DNA from: Clostridiales bacterium
Lineage (GTDB): Bacteria; Bacillota; Clostridia; Oscillospirales; Oscillospiraceae
Direction: 5' to 3'
Assembly: GCA_019415645.1 (NCBI GenBank)
Contig: DXYV01000011.1
Location: 1 to 64,000 of the forward strand
DNA: 64,000 nucleotides
The position numbers and the translations under genes were made by a program. How positions within the stretch are numbered: position 1 is the first letter of the stretch; each line of letters starts with the position of its first letter. Positions 48,232-58,253 of this stretch are shown one piece after another. The notes below the pieces were generated by a model. It worked only from the letters and a program-made list of their open reading frames with translations. It had not been told where the DNA came from and made no database searches.

Positions 48232-51200
48232 ATGGCTGAAGCAAATATGCTGCCCTTTTTGCAGACCTTTACCCGCTGCACCTTCCCCCGGGAGGCCCAG
48301 CAGGCCCTGCAGGACTGCCGGGTGGCGGTGGAAATCGAAAAGGCGAGCCGCACCATGCGGCTGAAACTGGACAGCTCCGCCCCATTGGCGGAGTCTGTCC
48401 TTTCCTGTGTCCGGACGGAACTGACCCGGGCCTTTGGGCTGAACCGAATCGAGCTGGCGCAGGTCCGCGCCCGGGAACTCAGACCCGTAGACGGCGGGCG
48501 GCCGTCGGCCGCTCCGCCTACTGCCGTGTCCGGACCCGCTGCACCCAAGCAGGCAGCCGGAGCGCCCTCCACGCCCGCAGCCAGCGCGGAGGATATGTTC
48601 CGCAAGACCGAGGCCATGCGGGAGGCGGCGCTGAAAGCAGCCTCCGGCCGTGCTCCCGTCCGGGCCCCGGAGAAAAAGAGCAAGGACAAGACGATTTTCG
48701 GCAAGCTGTCCTCCAACAAAAAGGCTACGCCCATCGGCGAACTGACCCTGGACATGGGCAACGTGGTCATCGAGGGCGACGTGTTCAATGTGGAGCACAA
48801 GGAGCTCACCCGCCGGAAGGCGTGGGTGGTATGCTTCGACGTCACCGACTACACCGGCTCGATCCGCGTGAACAAGTTTATGGACGGGGAGGAGGCCCAG
48901 CCCATCATCAAGGGTGTCAAGGACAAGCAGCACCTGAAGATTCAGGGCTCTCTGGTCATGAGCCGTTATGAGGGGGAAATGGTGCTGGAGCCCCTGGGAA
49001 TCGTGGAGACCAAAAAGGAGGTCCGGCAGGATAAGGCCCCGGAGGGGGACAAGCGGGTGGAGCTGCATCTGCACACGAAAATGTCCGCCATGGACGCCCT
49101 CACCGACGCCAAGGAGGCGGTGAAGCGGGCCATCGCTTGGGGTCATCCTGCCATCGCCATCACCGACCACGGGGTGGCCTCCGCGTTCCCGGACGCCTGG
49201 CATGCCGGCGATGGGAAAATCAAGATCATCTACGGCGTGGAGGCCTATTACCAGAACGATGTGGACGAGCGGGTGGCCATCCACGGGACCGGGGATTGGA
49301 GCATCGGCGACGAGTTCATCGCCTTTGACATCGAGACCACCGGCCTGGACAAGCGGGAGGATAAGATCATCGAGATCGGTGCGGTGCGCATGAAGGGCGG
49401 ACAGGTGCTGGACCAGTTCGCCACCTTCGCCTATCCCGGACATATGCTGGGCCCCAAGACCGTATCTCTCACGGGCATTACCGACGAGATGCTGCGGGGC
49501 GCGCCCAACCCGGACGACGCCGTAAGGGCCTTCCTGGACTGGGCGGGGGACCGGCCCCTGGTGGCCCACAACGCTGAGTTTGATGTGGGCTTTCTCAAGC
49601 ACACCTGCCAGCGGCTGTCGATCCCGTTCGCGCCCCTGTGGATGGACACTTTGATTCTGGCCCAGTATCTCTGCCCGGACCTGCCCAACCACCGGCTGGA
49701 TACCGTGGCGGGCCACCTGTGCCTGCCCGCGTTCCAGCATCACCGGGCCTTTGACGACGCGGCTACCTGCGGACTGATTTTTGAGGGGCTCATGCCCCAG
49801 CTCACCCAGGCGGGCGCGCAGCGCGCGTCCGACATCAACCGGGTGCTGGGGGGCATGAAGCGCGGCGGCCGGGGCCGCCGCAGCGCCAACCATCTGATCG
49901 TTCTGGCGAAAAACCAGATCGGCCTGCGCAATCTTTACAAGCTGGTTTCCATCTCCCAGCTGGAGTATTACAACCGTTTTCCCATCATGCCCAAGTCGGT
50001 CATCAACGAGAACCGGGAGGGCCTGATCATCGGCTCGGCCTGCGAAGCGGGCGAGCTGTTCCGGGCCATCGTGGACGGAAAGGACGACGAAGAGCTGCTG
50101 CGGATCGCCGCCTGGTACGATTATCTGGAGATCCAGCCCCTGTCCAACAATGCCTACATGCTCCGCCCGGACAAGGAGGGCAAGGCCATTGCCCGCGATC
50201 TGGAGGACCTGCGCAACTTCAACCGCAAGGTGGTGGAGCTGGCCCGGGTGCTGGACAAGCCGGTGTGCGCCACCGGGGACGTCCATTTTCTGGACCCGGA
50301 GCAGGAAATCTACCGCCACATTCTGCTCTCCGCCAAGGAATTCCCGGACGCGGACAGCGAAAATCCGCTGTACTTCCGCACCACGGATGAGATGCTGGAG
50401 GAATTTTCCTACCTGGGCCGGGATGTGGCCCACGAGGTGGTGGTGGACAACCCGAAAAAGATCGCCGACCGCTGCGAGCGGGTCAATCCCCTGCCCAAGG
50501 GCCTGTTTACGCCTAAATTGGAAGATTCCGAAGGGGAGCTCAAGCGGCTGGTGTGGGGGAAAGCCCACGAGCTTTACGGGGAAAATCCCCCCCAGATCGT
50601 GGTGGACCGGCTGAATACCGAGCTGGGCGACATCATCGGCTGTCACTACGACGTGATTTATATGTCGGCCCAGAAGCTGGTGCAGAACTCCCTGGAGCAT
50701 GGGTATCTGGTGGGCTCCCGTGGTTCGGTGGGTTCCTCCCTGGTGGCCTTCATGTCGGGAATTACGGAGGTCAACTCCCTGCCCGCCCACTACCGCTGTC
50801 CCAAGTGCAAGCACGCGGATTTCGAGTACGGGCCGGCCCATGGCTACGGCTGCGGCGCGGATATGCCCGACGCGGTCTGTCCCGTGTGCGGCACGCCCTA
50901 CGCCAAGGACGGCTTCAACATCCCCTTTGAGACCTTCCTGGGCTTTGGCGGCGACAAGGTGCCCGACATCGACCTGAACTTCTCCGGCGAGTACCAGGCC
51001 AACGCCCACCGCTATACCTTTGAGCTGTTCGGCAAAAACCACGTGTTCCGGGCGGGAACCATCGGCACCGTGGCGGAAAAGACCGCCTACGGCTATGTGC
51101 TCAAATATCTGGAGAGCAAGGGCAAGGTGGTCTCCCGGCCGGAGGAGCTGCGTCTGGCCCGGGGCTGCGTAGGCGTGCGCCGGACCACGGGCCAGCACCC

Positions 51201-52416
51201 CGGCGGCATGGTGGTTATCCCACAGGATAAGGAAATCTACGATTTCTGCCCCATCCAGCACCCCGCCGACGACAAGGATTCGGACATCATCACCACCCAT
51301 TTTGAATACCATTCCATGGAGTCGAACCTGCTGAAGCTGGATATGCTGGGCCACGACGACCCCTCCATGATCCGAATGCTGGAGGACATCACGGACACGG
51401 GCATAAATGCCCGGAACATTCCCCTGGACGACCGGGATACCATGTCCATCTTTACCACCTCCAAAGTGCTGGGCTACGAGGACGACCCCATCCTGGGTCC
51501 CACCGGCGCCACGGCGGTGCCCGAGTTCGGAACCTCCTTTGTCCGGGGCATGCTGGAGGACACCTGCCCGGACAAGTTTGACCTGCTGGTGCGCCTGTCC
51601 GGCTTCTCCCATGGCACCGACGTGTGGCTGGGCAACGCCAAGGACCTGATCGTCAGCGGCACCGCTACCGTCAACGAGACCATCGGCTGCCGTGACGACA
51701 TCATGCTCTATCTGATCTCCTGCGGCTTTGAGCCCAAGCGGGCCTTTAAGATCATGGAATCCGTGCGAAAGGGCCGGGGCCTGCCGGACGGCGCGGAGGA
51801 TGAGATGAAGGAGCACGGCGTGCCTGAGTGGTACATCGGCTCCTGCAAGAAGATCGCCTACCTGTTCCCAAAGGCCCACGCAGTGGCCTACGTCATGATG
51901 GGCTTCCGCATCGCCTGGTTCAAGGTCCACGACCCGCTGGCCTTTTATGCGGCCTACTTCTCCATCCGGGCCAAGGCCTTTGACGAGAAATATATGTGCC
52001 GGGGCATGGATGTGGTCAAGGCCAAGATCAACGAGATTCACTTCAAGAAAAATGCCAAGGACAAAAAGGACCGCCCCACCGCGGTGGAGGAGGATATGCT
52101 GGTGACATTAGAGGTGGTCTACGAGTTCTATCTGCGGGGCTTCACCTTTGCCCGCATGGACATCCAGCGCTCCCATGCCGTCCACTTCCTCATCGACCGG
52201 GAGGCCCGCGCCCTGATTCCGCCCTTTACTTCCGTGGCCGGCCTGGGCGAGACTGTGGCCTGGGACATTATGGAGAAACGCGAAGGGAAGGAGTTCATCT
52301 CCATCGAGGAGTTCTCTATGGCCTGCACCAAGGCCTCCAGCAGTCATATCGCCCAGCTGAAAGATGCGGGCGCGTTCGGGAATATGCCGGATAGCAGCCA
52401 GTTTTCCCTGTTTTAA
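48232..52416 (+). CDS. polC: DNA polymerase III PolC-type alpha subunit
   Basis: This 1394-residue polymerase is the leading replicative enzyme of low-GC-type Gram-positive bacteria. Domains in order: N-terminal domain (1-100), Ala/Pro linker, OB fold (about 180-265), PHP with His279 and His281, an inserted DnaQ-like proofreading exonuclease with Asp366/Glu368 in FDIETTGLD, a second PHP part, a CPKC...CPVC zinc ribbon, and the catalytic PDIDL at 911-915. PHP and exonuclease residues look intact. ATG 48232 follows GGGAGCG. Confidence 0.98.
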   Translation: MAEANMLPFLQTFTRCTFPREAQQALQDCRVAVEIEKASRTMRLKLDSSAPLAESVLSCVRTELTRAFGLNRIELAQVRARELRPVDGGRPSAAPPTAVSGPAAPKQAAGAPSTPAASAEDMFRKTEAMREAALKAASGRAPVRAPEKKSKDKTIFGKLSSNKKATPIGELTLDMGNVVIEGDVFNVEHKELTRRKAWVVCFDVTDYTGSIRVNKFMDGEEAQPIIKGVKDKQHLKIQGSLVMSRYEGEMVLEPLGIVETKKEVRQDKAPEGDKRVELHLHTKMSAMDALTDAKEAVKRAIAWGHPAIAITDHGVASAFPDAWHAGDGKIKIIYGVEAYYQNDVDERVAIHGTGDWSIGDEFIAFDIETTGLDKREDKIIEIGAVRMKGGQVLDQFATFAYPGHMLGPKTVSLTGITDEMLRGAPNPDDAVRAFLDWAGDRPLVAHNAEFDVGFLKHTCQRLSIPFAPLWMDTLILAQYLCPDLPNHRLDTVAGHLCLPAFQHHRAFDDAATCGLIFEGLMPQLTQAGAQRASDINRVLGGMKRGGRGRRSANHLIVLAKNQIGLRNLYKLVSISQLEYYNRFPIMPKSVINENREGLIIGSACEAGELFRAIVDGKDDEELLRIAAWYDYLEIQPLSNNAYMLRPDKEGKAIARDLEDLRNFNRKVVELARVLDKPVCATGDVHFLDPEQEIYRHILLSAKEFPDADSENPLYFRTTDEMLEEFSYLGRDVAHEVVVDNPKKIADRCERVNPLPKGLFTPKLEDSEGELKRLVWGKAHELYGENPPQIVVDRLNTELGDIIGCHYDVIYMSAQKLVQNSLEHGYLVGSRGSVGSSLVAFMSGITEVNSLPAHYRCPKCKHADFEYGPAHGYGCGADMPDAVCPVCGTPYAKDGFNIPFETFLGFGGDKVPDIDLNFSGEYQANAHRYTFELFGKNHVFRAGTIGTVAEKTAYGYVLKYLESKGKVVSRPEELRLARGCVGVRRTTGQHPGGMVVIPQDKEIYDFCPIQHPADDKDSDIITTHFEYHSMESNLLKLDMLGHDDPSMIRMLEDITDTGINARNIPLDDRDTMSIFTTSKVLGYEDDPILGPTGATAVPEFGTSFVRGMLEDTCPDKFDLLVRLSGFSHGTDVWLGNAKDLIVSGTATVNETIGCRDDIMLYLISCGFEPKRAFKIMESVRKGRGLPDGAEDEMKEHGVPEWYIGSCKKIAYLFPKAHAVAYVMMGFRIAWFKVHDPLAFYAAYFSIRAKAFDEKYMCRGMDVVKAKINEIHFKKNAKDKKDRPTAVEEDMLVTLEVVYEFYLRGFTFARMDIQRSHAVHFLIDREARALIPPFTSVAGLGETVAWDIMEKREGKEFISIEEFSMACTKASSSHIAQLKDAGAFGNMPDSSQFSLF

Positions 52417-52431
52417 TTGGAGGTTTCGGCA

Positions 52432-52460
52432 TTGACACTGATAGTTTCACATGGTAATAT
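52432..52460 (+). promoter_or_regulatory. Promoter of the his operon
   Basis: TTGACA (52432-52437) and TAATAT (52455-52460) with a 17-base spacer. The leader to hisZ is only about 30 bases with no T-box or His-rich leader peptide. Confidence 0.88.
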
Positions 52461-52497
52461 GGTAGCGTGCTAAAGTGAGAAAGAAGGAGTGGTCCCC

Positions 52498-53664
52498 TTG
52501 AAGACCATCAACACCCCCGAGGGCACCCGGGACCGGCTGTTTGCCGAGTGCCGGGAGCGCCGCCAGGTGCAGGACAGCCTGACGGCCCTGTTCCGCCGCC
52601 GGGGTTATCAGGAGGTCATTACCCCCGAGGTGGAATTTTATGACCTGTTCACCCAATCGGGCAATCCGCTGCCCCAGGAGTCCATGCTGAAGATCATCGA
52701 CCGCAGCGGAAAGATCATGGTCATGCGCCCGGACTGCACCACACCCATTGCCCGGGTGGCGGCCACCAAGCTGAAAACCGTCCCCTTTCCCCAGCGGCTG
52801 TATTACGCTCAGACGGTGTTCCGCTCCGGAAATGCCCACGAGGGAGGGAGCAGTGAGATCGCACAGTGCGGCGTGGAGATGATTGGCGCTATGGGCCGCA
52901 AGGCCGACCTGGAGATGGTAGCCATGGCGGTGGACGCGCTGCGCTCCTGCGGTCTGGAGCGTTTCCATATCGAGCTGGGCCACGCGGGCTTTTTCCGCGC
53001 CCTGGCCGCGCAGATGGAGATGCCGGAGGACGAGACCGAGCAGATGCGCGCGCTGATCGAGGGCAAGAATTTTGCCGCCCTGGACGACCTGCTGGCGCCC
53101 TACGCCGACCAGCCGGCTTATCGGGCCCTGTCCCGTCTGCCTTACCTGTTCGGGGGACTGGAGACCCTGGAGGAGGCCGAGGCGCTGTCGGGGGCCAACG
53201 AGGCTGTGGCCTATCTGCGGGAGCTGTATCAGGAGCTGGACCAGGCAGGATACGGCCCCTGGCTGCGCTTTGACTTGGGCATGGTCCATCAGATCGACTA
53301 CTACACCGGCGTGGTGTTCCGGGGCTACGTGGAGGGGGCCGGCGCGCCGGTGCTCTCCGGCGGACGCTACGACAAGCTGGTGGAGATGTTCGGCCGGTCG
53401 GCCGAGGCCACCGGTTTTGCCGTAGATATAGACGCGGTGGCGGGCTGCCTGCCGGCCGCGGCGCCGCCCCAGCTGGAACTGGTGGTCCACTATGAGACGG
53501 GAGAGCTGCTGCGCGCCCTGGCGGTGGTGGATGAGCGTCCCGCCGGCACCTGTGAGCTCTCCCCCTGCCGCACCCTGGAGAGCTCCCGGAATTTGGCCCG
53601 GGAGAAGGGGGCGTCGCTGGTGCTGGTGCTGGAAAACGGGATCGAAAGGCTGGTGGAGGTATGA
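52498..53664 (+). CDS. hisZ: ATP phosphoribosyltransferase regulatory subunit
   Basis: This 388-residue HisRS-like protein lacks synthetase activity and activates the short HisG. Class II-type segments include TPEGTRDRLFAECRERRQ, EVEFYDLFTQSGNPLPQ and MRPDCTTPIARVAATKL; the C-terminal anticodon domain is replaced by a short region. TTG 52498 is the likely start, 8 bases from AAGGAG; the GTG at 52489 overlaps that site. It leads a nine-gene his operon and overlaps hisG (ATGA). Confidence 0.94.
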   Translation: MKTINTPEGTRDRLFAECRERRQVQDSLTALFRRRGYQEVITPEVEFYDLFTQSGNPLPQESMLKIIDRSGKIMVMRPDCTTPIARVAATKLKTVPFPQRLYYAQTVFRSGNAHEGGSSEIAQCGVEMIGAMGRKADLEMVAMAVDALRSCGLERFHIELGHAGFFRALAAQMEMPEDETEQMRALIEGKNFAALDDLLAPYADQPAYRALSRLPYLFGGLETLEEAEALSGANEAVAYLRELYQELDQAGYGPWLRFDLGMVHQIDYYTGVVFRGYVEGAGAPVLSGGRYDKLVEMFGRSAEATGFAVDIDAVAGCLPAAAPPQLELVVHYETGELLRALAVVDERPAGTCELSPCRTLESSRNLAREKGASLVLVLENGIERLVEV

Positions 53665-54302
53665 GCCAGAGACTGCGAATTGCCCTGACCAAGGGCCGGC
53701 TCCAGGATAAATCGGTGGAGCTGTTTGAGGCGATGGGACTGGATTGCTCCCCCATCCGCAACCCGGGCCGCCGGTTGATTCACGCCATCGAAAATTATCC
53801 ACTGGACGCGGTGCTGGCCAAGGCCCCCGATGTGATCACCTATGTGGAGCACGGGGTATGCGACCTGGGCATCGTGGGCAAGGACACCATCCTGGAAAAG
53901 GGCGGGCCCTTCTATGAGGTGCTGGATCTGGGCTTCGGCAAGTGCCGCTTCGCCCTGGCGGTCCGGAAGGGCACGGACTTTTACGGAACCTACAAAACCC
54001 GCCGGATCGCCAGCAAATATCCCAACGTGGCCCGTGCCTTCTTTGAAAAGAAGGGGATGGACGTGTCCATCATCAAAATCGAGGGCTCGGTGGAGCTGGC
54101 GCCTATTCTGGACCTGGCCGACGGAATCGTGGACATCGTGGAGACCGGGGCCACCCTGCGGGAAAACGGCCTGGAACCCATTGAGACCGTGGCCCAGGTG
54201 TCGGCCCGGCTGATCGTCAATACAGCCTCCATGAAGCTGTACAAGACGGAGATTTTGGATTTTATCGCCCGGTGCGAGGAAGAATTGGAGAGACGCAGAT
54301 GA
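53661..54302 (+). CDS. hisG: ATP phosphoribosyltransferase, short form
   Basis: This 213-residue catalytic subunit joins ATP and PRPP, the first step of histidine synthesis. The short form lacks the regulatory C-terminal domain and depends on HisZ next door. RIALTKGRLQDKSVELFEAM and the PRPP loop DIVETGATLRENGLE are typical. ATG overlaps the hisZ stop. Confidence 0.97.
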   Translation: MSQRLRIALTKGRLQDKSVELFEAMGLDCSPIRNPGRRLIHAIENYPLDAVLAKAPDVITYVEHGVCDLGIVGKDTILEKGGPFYEVLDLGFGKCRFALAVRKGTDFYGTYKTRRIASKYPNVARAFFEKKGMDVSIIKIEGSVELAPILDLADGIVDIVETGATLRENGLEPIETVAQVSARLIVNTASMKLYKTEILDFIARCEEELERRR

Positions 54303-55585
54303 TCGAGATCATTCGGGCCGACGGGACGGCCGAACAGGAAAAAATCACCGCCATGCGGGCCAGAGCCTCTGAGGTAGGGGAACAGATTCAGCAGGCGGCC
54401 GCCGAGATCATGGCGGCGGTCCGGGCCAGGGGCCTGGATGCGGTGCGGGAGTATTCCCTGCGCTTCGACGGCGCGGAGCCCCGGGAGATCACGGCGGAGG
54501 AGATTCAGGCCGCCTATGCGCGGTGTACGCCGGAGCTTCTGGGCGCGCTGGAGAAGGCAGCGGCCAACATCCGAGACTACAATGAGAAGCTGCTGGCCCG
54601 GACCATGGAGTGGACCTCGCCTGACGGCGGGACCGTGGGCCGCATCGTGCGGGGCCTGACCCGGGTGGGCCTGTATGTGCCCGGTGGCACGGCGGCCTAC
54701 CCCTCCTCGGTGCTCATGAACGCCGTGCCCGCCAAGGTGGCCGGTGTGGAGGAGCTGGTGATGGTCACGCCGCCTACGGAGAACCTGAACGACGCGGTGC
54801 TGGCCGCCGCGAAGATCGCCGGGGTGGACCGGGTCATTGCCGTGGGCGGGGCCCAGGCCGTGGCTGCCTTGACTTATGGGGCGGGCTTTATCCCCCGCGT
54901 GGACAAGCTGGTGGGGCCGGGCAACGCCTTTGTGGCGGCGGCCAAGCGGATGGCCTACGGCCAGCTGGACATCGACATGGTGGCCGGCCCCTCCGAGGTG
55001 CTGGTTATTGCCGATAGCTCCGCTGACCCCAAGTATATCGCCGCGGACCTGCTCAGTCAGGCGGAGCACGATAAGCTGGCCTCCGCCGTGCTGCTGACCA
55101 CCAGCGAGGCCCTGGCCCAGGCGGTAGATGGGGAGATCGCCCGCCAGATGGGCTATCTGACCCGGTCGGAGATCATGGAGCAGTCCCTGCGGGACTTCGG
55201 CTGCGCCATCGTCTGCGGCAGTCTGGAGCAGGCGGCCGAGCTGGCCAACCAGATTGCCCCCGAGCATCTGGAGATCGTGACCGAGCGGCCCCGGGATCTG
55301 CTGCCCGCCATCCGCAACGCGGGGGCGGTCTTTCTGGGGGCCTGGTCGCCCGAGCCCCTGGGCGACTATATGGCGGGACCCGACCATGTGCTGCCCACAT
55401 CGGGCACGGCCCGATTCTTCTCGCCCCTCAGCGTGGACAGCTTCTTAAAGACCATGAGCGTAGTGGAATACGACCGTGCCGCTCTGGAGCGGGTCCACAG
55501 CCAGGTCATCGAGCTGGCGCTGAGCGAGAAGCTCACTGCCCACGCCAATTCCATCCGGGTCCGTTTTGAGGAGGTGGGACGATGA
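54299..55585 (+). CDS. hisD: Histidinol dehydrogenase
   Basis: This 428-residue zinc enzyme oxidises L-histidinol to histidine in two NAD steps. VGLYVPGGTAAYPSSVLMNA, VGPGNAFVAAAKR and DMVAGPSEVLVIAD are diagnostic, as is LSQAEHDKLASAVLLT with metal-site His. ATG 54299 overlaps the hisG stop; GGAGAG is upstream. It overlaps hisB by four bases. Confidence 0.98.
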   Translation: MIEIIRADGTAEQEKITAMRARASEVGEQIQQAAAEIMAAVRARGLDAVREYSLRFDGAEPREITAEEIQAAYARCTPELLGALEKAAANIRDYNEKLLARTMEWTSPDGGTVGRIVRGLTRVGLYVPGGTAAYPSSVLMNAVPAKVAGVEELVMVTPPTENLNDAVLAAAKIAGVDRVIAVGGAQAVAALTYGAGFIPRVDKLVGPGNAFVAAAKRMAYGQLDIDMVAGPSEVLVIADSSADPKYIAADLLSQAEHDKLASAVLLTTSEALAQAVDGEIARQMGYLTRSEIMEQSLRDFGCAIVCGSLEQAAELANQIAPEHLEIVTERPRDLLPAIRNAGAVFLGAWSPEPLGDYMAGPDHVLPTSGTARFFSPLSVDSFLKTMSVVEYDRAALERVHSQVIELALSEKLTAHANSIRVRFEEVGR

Positions 55586-56160
55586 GCCGCACCGCAGCCA
55601 TCCGCCGCACCACGAAGGAGACCGACATCGACCTGAAGCTGTCTCTGGACGGCGGAGAGGTCCGGGTTTCCACGGGAATCGGTTTTTTTGACCATATGCT
55701 GACCGCCCTGGCCTTCTACGCCGGATTCGGCCTGGAGCTGACCGTCCGGGGCGATTTGCAGGTGGACGGCCACCATACGGTGGAGGACACGGGAATCGCC
55801 CTGGGACAGGCCATCCGGCAAGCCCTGGGAGAGAAGAAGGGGATTCGACGCTTTGGCAGCTGCTTTGTCCCGATGGATGAGGCCCTGTGCCTGACTGCGC
55901 TGGACTTCTCCGGCCGTCCGTTTCTGGTGTTTGAGGCCGAGATGCCCCAGCCCATGATCGGAAGCTATGATTCCTGCCTGACCGAGGAATTTATGCGGGC
56001 CCTGGCGATGAACGGAGGAATCACCCTCCACCAGAAGGCGCTGTATGGGAAAAACGCCCACCATATCACCGAGGCCCTGTTCAAATCCCTGGGCATGGCC
56101 ATGAAGGAAGCCGTAACGATCGAAGGAGACCGGGTGGTTTCCACCAAGGGAGTGCTCTGA
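55582..56160 (+). CDS. hisB: Imidazoleglycerol-phosphate dehydratase
   Basis: This 192-residue monofunctional manganese enzyme dehydrates imidazole glycerol phosphate. The metal motif HHTVEDTGIALGQA and the second half NAHHITEALFKSLG-like KNAHHITEALFKSLGMAM are both present. It lacks the phosphatase domain found in enterobacteria, so histidinol-phosphatase must be elsewhere. The start overlaps the hisD stop. Confidence 0.97.
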   Translation: MSRTAAIRRTTKETDIDLKLSLDGGEVRVSTGIGFFDHMLTALAFYAGFGLELTVRGDLQVDGHHTVEDTGIALGQAIRQALGEKKGIRRFGSCFVPMDEALCLTALDFSGRPFLVFEAEMPQPMIGSYDSCLTEEFMRALAMNGGITLHQKALYGKNAHHITEALFKSLGMAMKEAVTIEGDRVVSTKGVL

Positions 56161-56163
56161 GCG

Positions 56164-56778
56164 ATGAAAAAACCGGTAACCGCCGTGGTAGACTACGGCG
56201 TGGGCAATTTGAAAAGCGTGACCAACGCCATGGCCTATCTGGGCTATGACACGGTTATCACCGGCGATCCGGACGTGCTGGAGCGGGCGGATTCCATCAT
56301 CCTGCCCGGCGTAGGCGCGTTTCCCGACGCGGCGGAAAAGCTGCGGGGCCCCGGGCTGGACCAGGTGCTGATCCGGCAGGCGGCACGCAAGCCCATTCTG
56401 GGCATCTGCCTGGGAATGCAGCTGCTGTTCGACGCGGGAAACGAGGTGCGGGAGTGTCCCGGACTGGGCCTGATTCCAGGGCGCGTGGAGCGCATCCAGA
56501 CTGGCCTGAAGCTGCCGCACATCGGCTGGAACGAGCTGACCTTCCAGAACGATTGTCCCCTGTTCCGGGGTCTGGAGGACGGCGCGTTCGTCTATTTCGT
56601 CCACTCCTTCTGCGGCTATGCCGCCCGGGAGGCAGATGTGACCGCCCGGACCGACTATGGGACCAGCGTGGTGGCCGCGGTGGGTCGGGGGAATGTGTTC
56701 GGCTGCCAGTTTCACCCGGAAAAGAGCGGCGAGACCGGCCTGTTGATTTTGAAAAATTTTGGGGAGCTGAGCCGATGA
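56164..56778 (+). CDS. hisH: Imidazole glycerol phosphate synthase, glutaminase subunit
   Basis: This 204-residue class I amidotransferase gives ammonia to HisF. The nucleophile Cys82 is in GICLGMQLLF, and His in QFHPEKSG completes the triad. VVDYGVGNLKSV is the usual start. It overlaps hisA by four bases. Confidence 0.97.
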   Translation: MKKPVTAVVDYGVGNLKSVTNAMAYLGYDTVITGDPDVLERADSIILPGVGAFPDAAEKLRGPGLDQVLIRQAARKPILGICLGMQLLFDAGNEVRECPGLGLIPGRVERIQTGLKLPHIGWNELTFQNDCPLFRGLEDGAFVYFVHSFCGYAAREADVTARTDYGTSVVAAVGRGNVFGCQFHPEKSGETGLLILKNFGELSR

Positions 56779-57494
56779 TACTTTTACCTGCGATCGACCT
56801 GAAGGACGGGCGGTGCGTCCGCCTGAAACAGGGGGAATTTGATACCGTCCACCAGGTGGCGGACAGCGCCCTGGAGACCGCCCGGGCCTTTGCCGCCGCT
56901 GGTGTCCGCTGGGTGCATATGGTGGACTTGGACGGCGCCCGGGACGGTATGCGGAAGAATGCGGACCTGGTGCGCCAGGTGGTCCGGGAGTCCGGCCTGA
57001 ACGTAGAGCTGGGCGGCGGCATTAAAACGGAGGCGGATGTGGATGCGGTGCTGGAGCTGGGCGCAGCCCGTCTGGTCATCGGCTCCGCCGCCGTGACCAA
57101 CCCGGCTGTGGTGGATTACGCCGTGGCACGCGCCGGGGAGGCGGTGGCGGTGGGCATCGACTGCCTGGAGGGCCGGGTGCGTACCGCTGGCTGGGAGCAG
57201 GATTCCGGGCTGGATTACCTGGACTTTGCCCGCCAGATGGAGGCCCGGGGGGTCCGTACCCTGATTTTTACCGATATTTCCACCGACGGAATGCTCACCG
57301 GCCCGTCCTATGACCAGCTGGCCGCGCTGCAGAAGGCCGTGGGCTGCCAAATCATAGCCTCCGGCGGAGTCTCCTCCAATGCGGACCTGGTCCGCCTGCG
57401 GGACATGGGACTCTACGGGGCCATCGTGGGGAAGGCCTACTATACCGGTGCGGTGGACCTGAAGCGGGCGGTTGAAGAAGTGGGGGAGCCGTAA
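56775..57494 (+). CDS. hisA: ProFAR isomerase
   Basis: This 239-residue TIM barrel isomerises ProFAR to PRFAR. Catalytic Asp8 lies in LLPAIDLKDGRCVRLKQ, and the second Asp lies in LIFTDISTDGMLTGP. ATG 56775 overlaps the hisH stop. It shares the final base with hisF (TAATG). Confidence 0.97.
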   Translation: MILLPAIDLKDGRCVRLKQGEFDTVHQVADSALETARAFAAAGVRWVHMVDLDGARDGMRKNADLVRQVVRESGLNVELGGGIKTEADVDAVLELGAARLVIGSAAVTNPAVVDYAVARAGEAVAVGIDCLEGRVRTAGWEQDSGLDYLDFARQMEARGVRTLIFTDISTDGMLTGPSYDQLAALQKAVGCQIIASGGVSSNADLVRLRDMGLYGAIVGKAYYTGAVDLKRAVEEVGEP

Positions 57495-58249
57495 TGCTGG
57501 CAAAACGAATCATTCCCTGCCTGGATGTAAAGGACGGGCGGGTGGTCAAAGGAGTCAACTTTGTGGGCCTGCGGGATGCCGGCGATCCGGTGGAGCTGGC
57601 CAAATACTACTCCGACGCCGGAGCGGATGAGATCGTGTTTCTGGACATCACCGCCACCCACGAGGCCCGCAAGACGGTGGCTGACGTGGTGGAGCGGACG
57701 GCGGAGCAGGTATTCGTGCCCCTGACCGTGGGCGGCGGCATTCGGACGCTGGAGGATTTCCAGGTGCTCCTGCGGGCCGGCGCGGACAAGATCTCGGTCA
57801 ATTCCGCCGCGGTCCGGGACCCGGAGCTGATCGCCCGGGCGGCGGAGCGGTTTGGTTCCCAGTGTGTGGTGCTGGCCATCGACGCCAAGCGCCGGGAGAA
57901 TGGCCGTTTTGAGGTCGTGGTCAACGGCGGGCGGGTCTTTACCGGCCTGGACGCGGTGGAGTGGGCCAGGGAAGGGGAGCGGCTGGGGGCCGGCGAGATC
58001 TTGCTGACCTCCATGGATGCGGACGGCACCAAGGCGGGCTTTGACCTGGACATGACCCGAACCGTTACCCAGGCGGTCTCCATCCCGGTCATCGCCTCGG
58101 GGGGCTGCGGCAGCCTGGAGCATTTTGCCCAGGTATTCGAGCAGACCGGGTGCGACGCGGCGTTGGCGGCCTCGCTGTTCCATTTCGGCGAGCTGACGGT
58201 GGAGCAGGTAAAGGCCTATCTGGCGGACCGGCAAATTCCGGTGAGGTGA
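57494..58249 (+). CDS. hisF: Imidazole glycerol phosphate synthase, cyclase subunit
   Basis: This 251-residue TIM barrel forms imidazole glycerol phosphate and AICAR using ammonia from HisH. Asp11 lies in IIPCLDVKDGRVVKGV; the second catalytic Asp is in LLTSMDADGTKAGFD. It is paralogous to the upstream hisA. Length normal. Confidence 0.98.
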   Translation: MLAKRIIPCLDVKDGRVVKGVNFVGLRDAGDPVELAKYYSDAGADEIVFLDITATHEARKTVADVVERTAEQVFVPLTVGGGIRTLEDFQVLLRAGADKISVNSAAVRDPELIARAAERFGSQCVVLAIDAKRRENGRFEVVVNGGRVFTGLDAVEWAREGERLGAGEILLTSMDADGTKAGFDLDMTRTVTQAVSIPVIASGGCGSLEHFAQVFEQTGCDAALAASLFHFGELTVEQVKAYLADRQIPVR

Positions 58250-58253
58250 GCGT

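Noticed and set aside
47152..52041. A 1629-codon open frame on the minus strand opposite ispG and polC
   Set aside because: It lies wholly opposite well-conserved genes, has His/Gln/Gly/Leu-rich nonsense composition, and results from GC-rich codon bias.
52461..52497. Histidine attenuator or T-box before hisZ
   Set aside because: The leader is about 30 bases with no His codon run and no T-box core.
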